Source of the DNA: Collinsella aerofaciens | GTDB taxonomy: Bacteria; Actinomycetota; Coriobacteriia; Coriobacteriales; Coriobacteriaceae | Direction of reading: 5' to 3' | Length of the DNA stretch: 64,000 nt | NCBI GenBank assembly: GCA_030826265.1 | Contig: JAPJOH010000001.1 | Coordinates: forward strand, 71,593-135,592 | Part shown: positions 48,567 to 56,745 of the stretch, piece by piece | Layout of the letters: every line of letters begins with the position of its first letter | Position numbering within the stretch: the first letter of the stretch is position 1 | Made by a program: the position numbers and the translations under genes | Notes under the pieces: model-generated | Database searches by the model: none | What the model was told of the DNA's origin: nothing | The model's input: the letters and a program-made list of their open reading frames with translations, nothing else

Positions 48567-51566
48567 ATGAGCGACATCATGAGGCCGATCCCGTTTTCGC
48601 AGCTGATGAACTGGATCATCGAGGAGCACAAGACTCAGGGCGCCGTCTTTGGCGTGCGCAAGATGGTCACGACCAACCAAGAGGGCGCGCTTCCCATTTT
48701 TGACGAGCGCATCGAGACTCCGTTTGGCCCGGCCGCCGGTCCCAATACGCAGTTGGCCCAGAACATTGTGGCATCCTACGTGGCCGGTTCCCGCTTCTTT
48801 GAGCTCAAGACCGTTCAGGTTATGGACGGCGAGGAGCTCTCCAAGTGTGTCAACAAGCCCTGCATTGTGGCGCAGGACGAGTGCTACAACTGCGAGTGGT
48901 CGACCGAGCTCGAGGTTCCGCAGGCTTTTGCCGAGTACGTGAAGGCATGGTTTGCCTGCCACCTGATCGCTCGCGAGTACGGCCTGGGCAGCCCGGACGG
49001 CTTTGTCTTCAACATGTCCGTGGGTTATGACCTGGAGGGCATCAAGAGCCCCAAGGTCGACGCCTACATCGAGGGCATGAAGGACGCCAGCGGCTCCGAC
49101 GTCTGGAACGAGTGCCGCGCATGGGCGCTCGCCAACCTGGACAAGTTTGAGCATGTCGACGCCGCGTTTGTCGAGTCCATCCCGGCACGCGTCTCCAACT
49201 CCATCACCGAGTCTACCCTGCACGGCTGCCCGCCCGCCGAGATCGAGCGCATCGCGACCTACCTCATCACCGAGAAGGGCCTCAACACCTACATCAAGTG
49301 CAACCCCACGCTGCTGGGCTATGAGTTTGCACGTCAGCGCCTCAACGAGCTGGGCTTTGACTACATCGTCTTCGACGATACGCACTTCCGCGAGGACCTG
49401 CAGTGGGCCGACGCCGTGCCCATGTTCGAGCGCCTGATTGCCCTGTGCGCCGAGCGCGGCCTGGAGTTTGGCGTCAAGCTCACCAACACCTTCCCCGTCG
49501 ACGTGACGAGGAACGAGCTGCCTTCCACCGAGATGTACATGTCCGGCCGTTCGCTGTTCTCGCTGACCATCGAGGCTGCCCGTCGCATTACCGAGCAGTT
49601 CGATGGCAAGCTGCGCATCAGCTACTCCGGCGGTGCTACGGTCTACAACATCCGCGCCCTGTACGATGCCGGCATTTGGCCCGTCACCCTGGCGACCGAC
49701 GTGCTCAAGCCCGGTGGCTACGAGCGCTTTAGCCAGATGGCCGGCGAGTTTACCGACCTGGATGGCAAGCCGTTCGCGGGTGTCTCTCTCGAGGCTGTGA
49801 CTGCGATCCAGACCGACTCACTCACCAACCCGCTCTACAAGAAGCCGCTGCGTCCGCTGCCCGACCGCAAGGTCGCCGGCAAGAGCCCTCTTTCCGATTG
49901 CTTTACCACGCCGTGCCGCACGAGCTGCCCCATCCAGCAGGATATTCCCGCCTACCTGGCGGCCGTTGACGAGGGCCGCTACGAGGACGCACTCAACATC
50001 ATCATCGAGCGCAACGCCCTGCCGTTCATTACCGGCACCATCTGCCCGCATCCCTGCGGCCGTGCCTGCGAGCGTGCGTTCTACGAGCCCGAGGGCGCCC
50101 AGATTCGCGCCAGCAAGCTCAAGGCCGCCCGCGAGGCCATGACCGCCGTGCTGCCCAAGCTGCGCGCCCAGGCCATCGCCAACGACGGCGAGCGCAACGT
50201 TGCCGTTATCGGCGGCGGCCCGGCCGGCCTGGCGACGGCGTTCTTCCTGACGCGTGCCGGCGTGCCCGTCACCATCTTTGAGGCCCGCGATTCGCTCGGC
50301 GGCGTGGTCCGTCACGTGATTCCCGAGTTCCGTATCGCGAGCGACGATATCTCCCACGATGCCGAGCTCTGCCTAGCCTTTGGCGCCAAGGTGCAGCTCA
50401 ACGCTCGCGTTGATTCCATTGACGAGCTCAAGGACCAGGGCTTTACCGACGTGGTCGTGGCCACCGGTGCCTGGATGCCCGGCTCTGCGGGCCTGGGCGA
50501 GGGCGCCGAGCTCGACGTGCTGGAGTTCCTCGAGGCCGCCAAGAAGGGCGAGAAGCTCGAGCTGGGCGAGGACGTCGTGGTCATTGGCGCCGGCAACACC
50601 GCCATGGACGCGGCCCGCGTGGCCAAGCGCCTGGCCGGCGTGAAGAACGTGCGCCTGGTCTACCGCCGCACCAAGAAGCAGATGCCCGCCGATGAGGAAG
50701 AGCTCGATCTTGCTCTTGCCGACGGCGTTGAGTTCTGCGAGCTGCTGGCACCTAAGGCACTCAACGGCGCCGTGCTGACCTGCGATGTTATGGAGCTTGG
50801 CGAGCCGGATGCAAGCGGCCGCCGCAGCCCCGTCGCCACGGGCGAGACTGTTGAGCTTCCCGCCACCACGGTGATCTGCGCCGTGGGCGAGGGCATCGAC
50901 GCCAGCCTGTACGATGCCGCGGGCGTCGAGCACGACCGTCGCGGCCGCCTTGCCGCTACCTCCACCGGCGTCGAGGGCGTCTGGGCTGCGGGCGACTGCC
51001 GCCGCGGTCCTGCCACCGTGGTCGAGGCTATCGCCGATGCCGCCGAGGTCGCCCGTGCCATCGCCGACGTGGACTTTAACAAGTACGCCGACTGCAACGA
51101 GCAGGCCGGCCGCGAGGACACTTGCTACGAGCGCAAGGGGTCGCTGTGCCGCGACAAGCGCAACTGCACCAAGACCCGCTGCCTGGGCTGCGGCTCGGTG
51201 TGCGAGGTCTGCTGCGACGTGTGCCCCAACCGCGCCAACGTGGCAATTAAGGTGCCGGGCCTGGCCAAGCATCAGGTCGTCCATGTCGACGGCATGTGCA
51301 ATGAGTGCGGCAACTGCGCCGTGTTCTGCCCTTACCAGGAGGGTCGTCCCTACAAGGACAAGCTCACCCTGTTCTGGAGCGAGGAGGACATGGAGAACTC
51401 CGAGAACGAGGGCTTCCTGGCCGTGGACGAGGACCACTTTAAGGTCCGCGTCGCCGGCACGGTCCGCACCGTCTCGGTCGATGCCGTCAACACCGGTCTT
51501 CCCGAGGCCGTCCGCCTGACCATCAGGGCTGTGCGCGACAACTATTCGTACCTTCTTAAGAAATAG
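48567..51566 (+). CDS. ygfK: YgfK-type selenium-associated Fe-S flavoprotein
   Basis: YgfK, 999 residues. The N-terminal half (to about residue 440) is a barrel like dihydroorotate dehydrogenase, starting MRPIPFSQLMNWIIEEHK. Next comes a GltD-like module: cysteines CFTTPCRTSCPIQQDI and CPHPCGRACER, the FAD motif VAVIGGGPAGLATAFFLTRAG and the NAD(P) motif VVVIGAGNTAMDAARVAKRL. The C-terminus has CTKTRCLGCGSVCEVCCDVCPN and CNECGNCAVFCPY cluster motifs. It is annotated in E. coli as a putative selenate reductase subunit. The context suggests electron transfer with the polyferredoxin and xanthine dehydrogenase that follow. The ATG follows GAGAGGAACTCATT. Confidence 0.92.
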   Translation: MSDIMRPIPFSQLMNWIIEEHKTQGAVFGVRKMVTTNQEGALPIFDERIETPFGPAAGPNTQLAQNIVASYVAGSRFFELKTVQVMDGEELSKCVNKPCIVAQDECYNCEWSTELEVPQAFAEYVKAWFACHLIAREYGLGSPDGFVFNMSVGYDLEGIKSPKVDAYIEGMKDASGSDVWNECRAWALANLDKFEHVDAAFVESIPARVSNSITESTLHGCPPAEIERIATYLITEKGLNTYIKCNPTLLGYEFARQRLNELGFDYIVFDDTHFREDLQWADAVPMFERLIALCAERGLEFGVKLTNTFPVDVTRNELPSTEMYMSGRSLFSLTIEAARRITEQFDGKLRISYSGGATVYNIRALYDAGIWPVTLATDVLKPGGYERFSQMAGEFTDLDGKPFAGVSLEAVTAIQTDSLTNPLYKKPLRPLPDRKVAGKSPLSDCFTTPCRTSCPIQQDIPAYLAAVDEGRYEDALNIIIERNALPFITGTICPHPCGRACERAFYEPEGAQIRASKLKAAREAMTAVLPKLRAQAIANDGERNVAVIGGGPAGLATAFFLTRAGVPVTIFEARDSLGGVVRHVIPEFRIASDDISHDAELCLAFGAKVQLNARVDSIDELKDQGFTDVVVATGAWMPGSAGLGEGAELDVLEFLEAAKKGEKLELGEDVVVIGAGNTAMDAARVAKRLAGVKNVRLVYRRTKKQMPADEEELDLALADGVEFCELLAPKALNGAVLTCDVMELGEPDASGRRSPVATGETVELPATTVICAVGEGIDASLYDAAGVEHDRRGRLAATSTGVEGVWAAGDCRRGPATVVEAIADAAEVARAIADVDFNKYADCNEQAGREDTCYERKGSLCRDKRNCTKTRCLGCGSVCEVCCDVCPNRANVAIKVPGLAKHQVVHVDGMCNECGNCAVFCPYQEGRPYKDKLTLFWSEEDMENSENEGFLAVDEDHFKVRVAGTVRTVSVDAVNTGLPEAVRLTIRAVRDNYSYLLKK

Positions 51567-51577
51567 GCGAGTCTCTT

Positions 51578-52057
51578 ATGGCCAAATCCATTCAACATAA
51601 CGTGGCCTACGTTGCCTGCGGAAGCGGTTGCGCCTCCGCAGGCGGCGACGCCCACTGCAGCGAAGGCTGCATTGGCTGTGGCGCCTGCGTCACGGCCTGC
51701 CCCCACGGCGCCATTGCGCTGGTCGATGGCATCGCCCGCGTGGACCGCTCCAAGTGCACGGGCTGTGGCCTGTGCGGCATGGCGTGCCCGCAGCGCGTGA
51801 TTGCCTTCGTCCCCGGCTACCAGAACATTCTGGTGCGCTGCAACAACACCGATAAGGGCGCCATTGCGCGCAAGGTCTGCGACACGAGCTGCATCGGTTG
51901 CGGTATGTGCGCCAAAAAGTGCCCTGCCGGCGCTATCCGCATCGAGGACAACTGCGCCCATATCGACGGCGTGGACTGCCTGTCGTGCGGCATGTGCGCC
52001 GTCGTCTGCCCGCATGGCGCCATCCACGACCGCACCGGCATCGCCGCCGGCGTGTAG
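51578..52057 (+). CDS. 4Fe-4S polyferredoxin
   Basis: A 159-residue electron carrier with four CxxCxxCxxxC(P) motifs: CIGCGACVTACP, CTGCGLCGMACP, CIGCGMCAKKCP and CLSCGMCAVVCP. Extra cysteines lie at the N-terminus (CGSGCASAGGDAHCSEGC), RnfB-like in style. It follows ygfK by 11 bp and precedes the xanthine dehydrogenase by 12 bp, so the three are tightly coupled. It probably links the hydroxylase to YgfK. Confidence 0.92.
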   Translation: MAKSIQHNVAYVACGSGCASAGGDAHCSEGCIGCGACVTACPHGAIALVDGIARVDRSKCTGCGLCGMACPQRVIAFVPGYQNILVRCNNTDKGAIARKVCDTSCIGCGMCAKKCPAGAIRIEDNCAHIDGVDCLSCGMCAVVCPHGAIHDRTGIAAGV

Positions 52058-52069
52058 AAGGGAATCACC

Positions 52070-54847
52070 ATGGCACAGGAATTCACTTTTACCGTTAACG
52101 GCGTCGAGTGCACGACGACTCAGAACAAGCCACTGCTGCGCTATCTGCGCGACGACCTGCACATTCACTCCGCCAAGGACGGCTGCTCCGAGGGCGCCTG
52201 CGGCACCTGCACCATTCATGTGGACGGTGCGGCCGTCAAGGCGTGCGTGCTGACCACCGCTCTTGCCGCCGGCCGCAACATCGTGACCGTCGAGGGCCTG
52301 CCCGAGGACGTGCGCGAGGCCTTTGTGTACGCCTTTGGCGCCGTGGGCGCCGTGCAGTGCGGTTTTTGCATTCCCGGCATGGTCATGGCGGGTGCGGCGC
52401 TCATCGCCGAGGACCCCGAGCCCACCGAGGAGCAGATCAAGTACGCCATCCGCGGCAATGTCTGCCGTTGCACCGGCTACAAGAAGATTATCGAGGGCAT
52501 TGCGCTGGCCGCTGCGGTGCTCCGCGGCGAAAAGCAGATCGACGAGGACTTGGAGCGCGGCGATGACTACGGCGTGGGCAAGCGCGCCTTCCGCATCGAC
52601 GTGCGCAAGAAGGTGCTCGGCGAGGGCAAGTACCCCGACGACATCGACGAGATCGACCAGCCGGGCCTGACCTATGCCAGCGCCGTGCGCTCCAAGTATC
52701 CGCGCGCCCGTGTGCTCTCCATCGATACCTCCAAGGCCGAGGCCCTGCCCGGTGTGGTGGGCATCCTGCGCGCCGAGGACGTGCCGGTCAACCAGGTCGG
52801 CCACCTTATCCAGGACTGGGACGTCATGATCGCCCAGGGCGATATCACCCGCTGCGTGGGTGACGCCATCGTGCTGGTGGTTGCCGAGGACGAGGCGACG
52901 CTCGAGAAGGCCAAGAAGCTCGTAAAGATTGATTACGAGCCGCTGGAGCCCGTGCGCAACATCGCCGAGGCCAGGTCTGCCGACGCCCCGCGCCTGCACG
53001 ACAGCTTCTTTGCCTTTGGCAACACGGTGGAGCTCAAGGACAACGTGTGCCAGAGCCGCCATGTGACGCGCGGCGACGCCGCCAAGGCGCTGGCGGAGAG
53101 CGCATTCACCGTGACGCAGCGCTTTACTACGCCCTTTACCGAGCATGCCTTCTTGGAGCCCGAGTGCGCCGTTGCCTTCCCGTACAAGAATGGCGTCAAG
53201 GTGCAGTCGACCGACCAGGGCGCCTACGACACGCGCAAAGAGTGTGCCCACATGTTTGGCTGGGATGGCGAACCCGAGCGTGTGGTCGTCGAGACTATGC
53301 TCGTGGGCGGCGGTTTTGGCGGCAAGGAGGACGTGTCCATCCAGCACCTGGCTGCGCTCGCTGCCTATAAGTTCCAGCGTCCTGTGAAGTGCAAGCTCAC
53401 GCGCGCCGAGTCGCTCGCTTTCCATCCCAAGCGCCACGCCATGGACGGCACCTTTACACTGGGCTGCGACGCCGAGGGCAACTTTACCGGCCTGGATTGC
53501 GAGATCAACTTTGACACCGGCGCCTACGCGTCGCTGTGCGGCCCGGTGCTCGAGCGCGCCTGCACGCATGCCGTCGGCCCCTACAAGTACCAGAACACCG
53601 ACATTCGCGGCTTTGGCTACTACACCAACAACCCGCCCGCCGGTGCGTACCGCGGCTTTGGCGTCTGCCAGTCCGAGTTTGCGCTCGAGAGCCTGATCGA
53701 CCTGTTGGCAGAGAAGGTCGGCCTGGATCCGTGGGAGATTCGCTACCGCAACGCCATCGAGCCGGGCGAGGTTCTGCCCAACGGCCAGATTGCCGATTGC
53801 TCCACGGCGCTTAAAGAGACGCTGCTCGAGGTCAAGGATGCCTACTACGCGCATCCCGGACACGCCGGTATCGCCTGCGCCATGAAGAACGCCGGCGTGG
53901 GCGTGGGCCTGCCCGATGCCGGCCGCTGCAAGATCCGCGTCGAGGATGGCCGCGCCGTGGTCTACGCCGCCACGTCCGACATCGGCCAGGGCTGCAACAC
54001 GGTCTTTTTGCAGGACGTTGCCGAGGCCTGCGGTCTGCCGCTGAGCTGCATTGCCAATGGCGAGTGCTCTACCGAGAACGCTCCCGACTCCGGCACCACG
54101 TCTGGCTCGCGTCAGACGGTCGTGACCGGCGAGGCCGTGCGCGGTGCCGCCTTCCTGCTGCGCGATGCCATGCTTGACATCGAGGCCGGCAAGTCTGCGC
54201 CCGCCGCTCCCGTGAATGCGCATGGCGACGGCGTCAAGATTGAGTACGACGACGGTCGCGCCTATCAGCTGCGCACGCAGGAGCTCGTCGCCGGCCAGGG
54301 CATGCATCCTCAGGATCCCGCGACCGCCATCAAGGCGCTCGAGGGATGCGAGTTTGGCTACGTGTATCTGGAGCCGACCGACAAGCTGGGTGCGGATGTT
54401 CCCAACCCCAAGAGCCACATCTGCTACGGTTTTGCCACGCATGTGGTCATTCTGGATGATGACGGCCGCGTGAGCGAGGTCTATGCCGCGCACGATTCCG
54501 GCAAGGTGGTCAACCCCATCTCCATCCAGGGTCAGATCGAAGGCGGCGTGCTCATGGGTATGGGCTATGCGCTTACCGAGGACTGGCCGCTCAAGGACTG
54601 CGTGCCCCAGGCAAGGTACGGTACGCTCGGGCTGTTCCGTGCGCCCGAGATCCCGAATATCCACGCCATCTACGTGGAGAAGGACGAGCTGTTGCCCGTG
54701 GCATACGGCGGCAAGGGCATCGGCGAGATCGCAACGATCCCCACGGCGCCCGCCGTGCAGAACGCCTACCGCGCGTTCGACGGCAAGCTGCGTCCCGATC
54801 TGCCCATGGTGGATACGCCATACAGCCGCGCCCGTCACCGCGGCTAG
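52070..54847 (+). CDS. Selenium-dependent-type xanthine dehydrogenase (fused Fe-S and molybdopterin domains)
   Basis: A 925-residue molybdenum hydroxylase of the XdhD/Se-XDH type. The [2Fe-2S] domain has DGCSEGACGTCTIH (Cys39, 44, 47), and the second cluster has QCGFCIPGMVMAGA and CRCTGYKKI. From about residue 165 the molybdopterin subunit follows, with GGGFGGKED, GAYRGFGVCQSEFALE and QGCNTVFLQDVAEACG. E. coli XdhD has the same fusion. The FAD subunit (YgfM) found beside it in E. coli is absent here. Hydroxylation of xanthine or a related purine is inferred from the permease and ssnA next to it. The terminal catalytic Glu region lies in GKGIGEIATIPTAPA. Confidence 0.92.
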   Translation: MAQEFTFTVNGVECTTTQNKPLLRYLRDDLHIHSAKDGCSEGACGTCTIHVDGAAVKACVLTTALAAGRNIVTVEGLPEDVREAFVYAFGAVGAVQCGFCIPGMVMAGAALIAEDPEPTEEQIKYAIRGNVCRCTGYKKIIEGIALAAAVLRGEKQIDEDLERGDDYGVGKRAFRIDVRKKVLGEGKYPDDIDEIDQPGLTYASAVRSKYPRARVLSIDTSKAEALPGVVGILRAEDVPVNQVGHLIQDWDVMIAQGDITRCVGDAIVLVVAEDEATLEKAKKLVKIDYEPLEPVRNIAEARSADAPRLHDSFFAFGNTVELKDNVCQSRHVTRGDAAKALAESAFTVTQRFTTPFTEHAFLEPECAVAFPYKNGVKVQSTDQGAYDTRKECAHMFGWDGEPERVVVETMLVGGGFGGKEDVSIQHLAALAAYKFQRPVKCKLTRAESLAFHPKRHAMDGTFTLGCDAEGNFTGLDCEINFDTGAYASLCGPVLERACTHAVGPYKYQNTDIRGFGYYTNNPPAGAYRGFGVCQSEFALESLIDLLAEKVGLDPWEIRYRNAIEPGEVLPNGQIADCSTALKETLLEVKDAYYAHPGHAGIACAMKNAGVGVGLPDAGRCKIRVEDGRAVVYAATSDIGQGCNTVFLQDVAEACGLPLSCIANGECSTENAPDSGTTSGSRQTVVTGEAVRGAAFLLRDAMLDIEAGKSAPAAPVNAHGDGVKIEYDDGRAYQLRTQELVAGQGMHPQDPATAIKALEGCEFGYVYLEPTDKLGADVPNPKSHICYGFATHVVILDDDGRVSEVYAAHDSGKVVNPISIQGQIEGGVLMGMGYALTEDWPLKDCVPQARYGTLGLFRAPEIPNIHAIYVEKDELLPVAYGGKGIGEIATIPTAPAVQNAYRAFDGKLRPDLPMVDTPYSRARHRG

Positions 54848-54916
54848 GGTAGGGCGCGGACAGCCATTGTTGACGGGCTGTTCGCGCTCAACATCAACTG
54901 TATATGCTGCGCCTTT

Positions 54917-54950
54917 GGCCCCGGCTCCATCGCGAGCCGGGGCCCTTTGT
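54917..54950 (+). terminator. Intrinsic terminator after the xanthine dehydrogenase
   Basis: GGCCCCGGCTC and GAGCCGGGGCC pair perfectly around CATCGC, followed by CTTTGTTT. It closes the purine cluster. Confidence 0.85.
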
Positions 54951-55076
54951 TTGGAGTGGAAACTGCGTCCCGGATTTGGCGCTCAGAACGGGACACGCTT
55001 TCCGGATGGCATGTTTGGCGGAAACTACGGCCCAGTTTTTGGCTCCAGAACGGGATACATTTTCCGGAACGGTCCA
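54949..55076. repeat. Tandem imperfect 64-bp repeat
   Basis: Two diverged copies start at GTTTGG (54949 and 55013). Each runs through GGAAACT, a CGTCCCG/CGGCCCA segment, CAGAACGGGA and TTTTCCGGA-type sequence. The first copy can fold on itself (GGAAA..GTCCCG with CGGGAC..TTTCC). The copies fill most of the 344-bp gap before the ATPase gene. No open frame is supported here. Confidence 0.7.
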
Positions 55077-55120
55077 CGTGCGGTGGTGTACCGACCCTTT
55101 TGCGTGCGCCGCTTGTCGAA

Positions 55121-55176
55121 TTACGTTATAGCTAGCTATATTATAGGAAGGTATAATATAGCTAGCTATAACGTAA
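55121..55176. promoter_or_regulatory. Perfect 25-bp inverted repeat upstream of the ATPase gene
   Basis: TTACGTTATAGCTAGCTATA (plus TTATA) at 55121-55145 is exactly inverted at 55152-55176, with GGAAGG between. It is very AT-rich in a GC-rich genome and ends 15 bp before the start codon, overlapping the promoter/leader region. It is a likely operator, or a hairpin over the ribosome binding site. Confidence 0.75.
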
Positions 55177-55191
55177 AGGAAGGATGGCCCT

Positions 55192-56583
55192 ATGTTTATC
55201 GGAAGAACGGCGGAAATGTCCGAGCTCAATCGACTGTATGGCACGGGCTCCTTTGAGATGCCTGTGATTTACGGCCGCCGTCGCGTGGGCAAAACGCGTC
55301 TTATCACAGAGTTTATCCAAGGCAAGAAGGCTATTTACTTTCAAGCTCGTCGCACCAATGCAGAGGCAAACCTGCATGGCTTTAGCCAGGCGATACTTGC
55401 GGGCTCCGTTGGTGTTGCTGGCGTGTCGTTTCGTAGTTTTGACGAGGCGTTCGATGCATTGGCTACCATGGCTCGTACGGAACGTTTGATTGTCGTGATC
55501 GACGAGTATCCTTATCTCGCCCAATCGAATCCCGAGATCAGCTCGTTGCTGCAAGACAAGATCGATCACTTGTACAAAGAGACCAAGCTTATGCTTATCC
55601 TGTGCGGGTCGTCGCTTTCGTTTATGGAAGAGCAGGTGTTGGGCTACGAGAGTCCGCTATACGGTAGGCGTACGGCCCAGTTTAAGATCATGCCGCTCGA
55701 TTTTATGACGACCCTCGGCCTGTGGCAGAGCATGGGTCGCGAAGACGCTGCAGTTTGCTATGGCATGACGGGTGGCATTCCTGCATATATCGAGAAAGTC
55801 GATCCTGCCGCACCGCTCAAGGACAACATCAAACGTCTTTTTCTTACTCCTACGGGCTATCTCTTTGAGGAGCCGAGTAACCTGCTATTGCAGGAGTGCC
55901 GCAATCCCGAGCAATATGATGCGATCGTGCAAGCAATTGCCCAGGGGCGCTCGAAGATCTCGGAGATTGCGAGCTCTACGGGAATCCCTGCGAGCAACGT
56001 AAAGAGCTATGTGGATAAGCTGGCGTCGCTTGGGATTGTCGAGCGCGAGCTGCCCCTAAACGAGACGAGCAATAAGCGAGCCGTGTATCTGCTGAGCGAT
56101 CAGATGTTTAGGTTCTGGTACAAGTTTGTTCCGCAGAACATCGGGCTGATTCAAAACGATATGGCCGAGATGGCGTATGAGCGCATTGAGCCGCACGTAT
56201 CGGATTACATGGGTACGGTCTTTGAGCTTATATGCAGACAATACGTGTACGAACTCGCGCGGGCGGGCCAGCTTGATGTGGTTCCGGCAAGCGTTGGGCG
56301 CTGGTGGGGGACGGATAATCGCACGCATACGCAGGAAGAAATCGACTTGATTGTTGACGATGGCGAGGGCACTGCGCTGTTTGCGGAATGCAAATGGCGC
56401 AATGAACCGGTGGGCGAAGACGTGCTGCAAAAGCTCGTGCATCGAAGCGAGCTCTTTAGGCGGCAGCACAAAAGCTATGCGATCTTCTCGAAGCGAGGCT
56501 TTACGCAAGGATGTCAGGAAGCTGCGGCGAGCAGGGGAGATGCCAAGCTGATTTCGTTTGCCGAGATGTGCGAGCGGAGATAA
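55192..56583 (+). CDS. AAA ATPase with C-terminal DUF234/PD-(D/E)XK-like domain
   Basis: A 463-residue protein of the ATPase_2/DUF234 family. Walker A is IYGRRRVGKTRLI (about residues 26-38) and Walker B is LIVVIDEYPYL near residue 105. CGSSLSFMEEQVLG follows, as in the archaeal-type ATPases. A winged-helix part (about 245-290, GRSKISEIASSTGIPASNVKSY) leads to a C-terminal domain with EEIDLIVDDGEGTALFAECKW, matching a PD-(D/E)XK nuclease core (D, then ExK as ECK). The biological role of this family is poorly known. AAGGAAGG supplies the ribosome binding site. It lies beside a perfect palindrome and in an accessory region with restriction genes. Confidence 0.88.
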   Translation: MFIGRTAEMSELNRLYGTGSFEMPVIYGRRRVGKTRLITEFIQGKKAIYFQARRTNAEANLHGFSQAILAGSVGVAGVSFRSFDEAFDALATMARTERLIVVIDEYPYLAQSNPEISSLLQDKIDHLYKETKLMLILCGSSLSFMEEQVLGYESPLYGRRTAQFKIMPLDFMTTLGLWQSMGREDAAVCYGMTGGIPAYIEKVDPAAPLKDNIKRLFLTPTGYLFEEPSNLLLQECRNPEQYDAIVQAIAQGRSKISEIASSTGIPASNVKSYVDKLASLGIVERELPLNETSNKRAVYLLSDQMFRFWYKFVPQNIGLIQNDMAEMAYERIEPHVSDYMGTVFELICRQYVYELARAGQLDVVPASVGRWWGTDNRTHTQEEIDLIVDDGEGTALFAECKWRNEPVGEDVLQKLVHRSELFRRQHKSYAIFSKRGFTQGCQEAAASRGDAKLISFAEMCERR

Positions 56584-56646
56584 CCAAGCACGCTCTGATG
56601 TGATGCTCGGAATGGGTCGCGCTAAGGATGCCAAGCGTAAAACCTT

Positions 56647-56715
56647 CAATGAAAATGGCGTAAAAACTACATTGAAAGTAGCGTAAAATCAGCATTGAGA
56701 ATGGCGTAATTTCGC
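56647..56715. repeat. Three tandem 23-bp iterons upstream of the second ATPase gene
   Basis: Three head-to-tail copies begin at 56647, 56670 and 56693: CAATGAAAATGGCGTAAAA, CATTGAAAGTAGCGTAAAA and CATTGAGAATGGCGTAATT. The shared part is CATTGARARTGGCGTAA. The 23-bp period is close to two helical turns. They end 31 bp before the start codon at 56746 and look like an operator array. Confidence 0.8.
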
Positions 56716-56745
56716 ATATCGCGTGATAGAGAGGGACGGCCATCT

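Noticed and set aside
51542..54838. Long minus-strand frame opposite the polyferredoxin and xanthine dehydrogenase genes
   Set aside because: Same composition effect; the plus strand carries clear Fe-S and molybdopterin motifs.
56647..56715. Tandem 23-bp repeats as a CRISPR array
   Set aside because: The units are head-to-tail without spacers and no cas genes are present.
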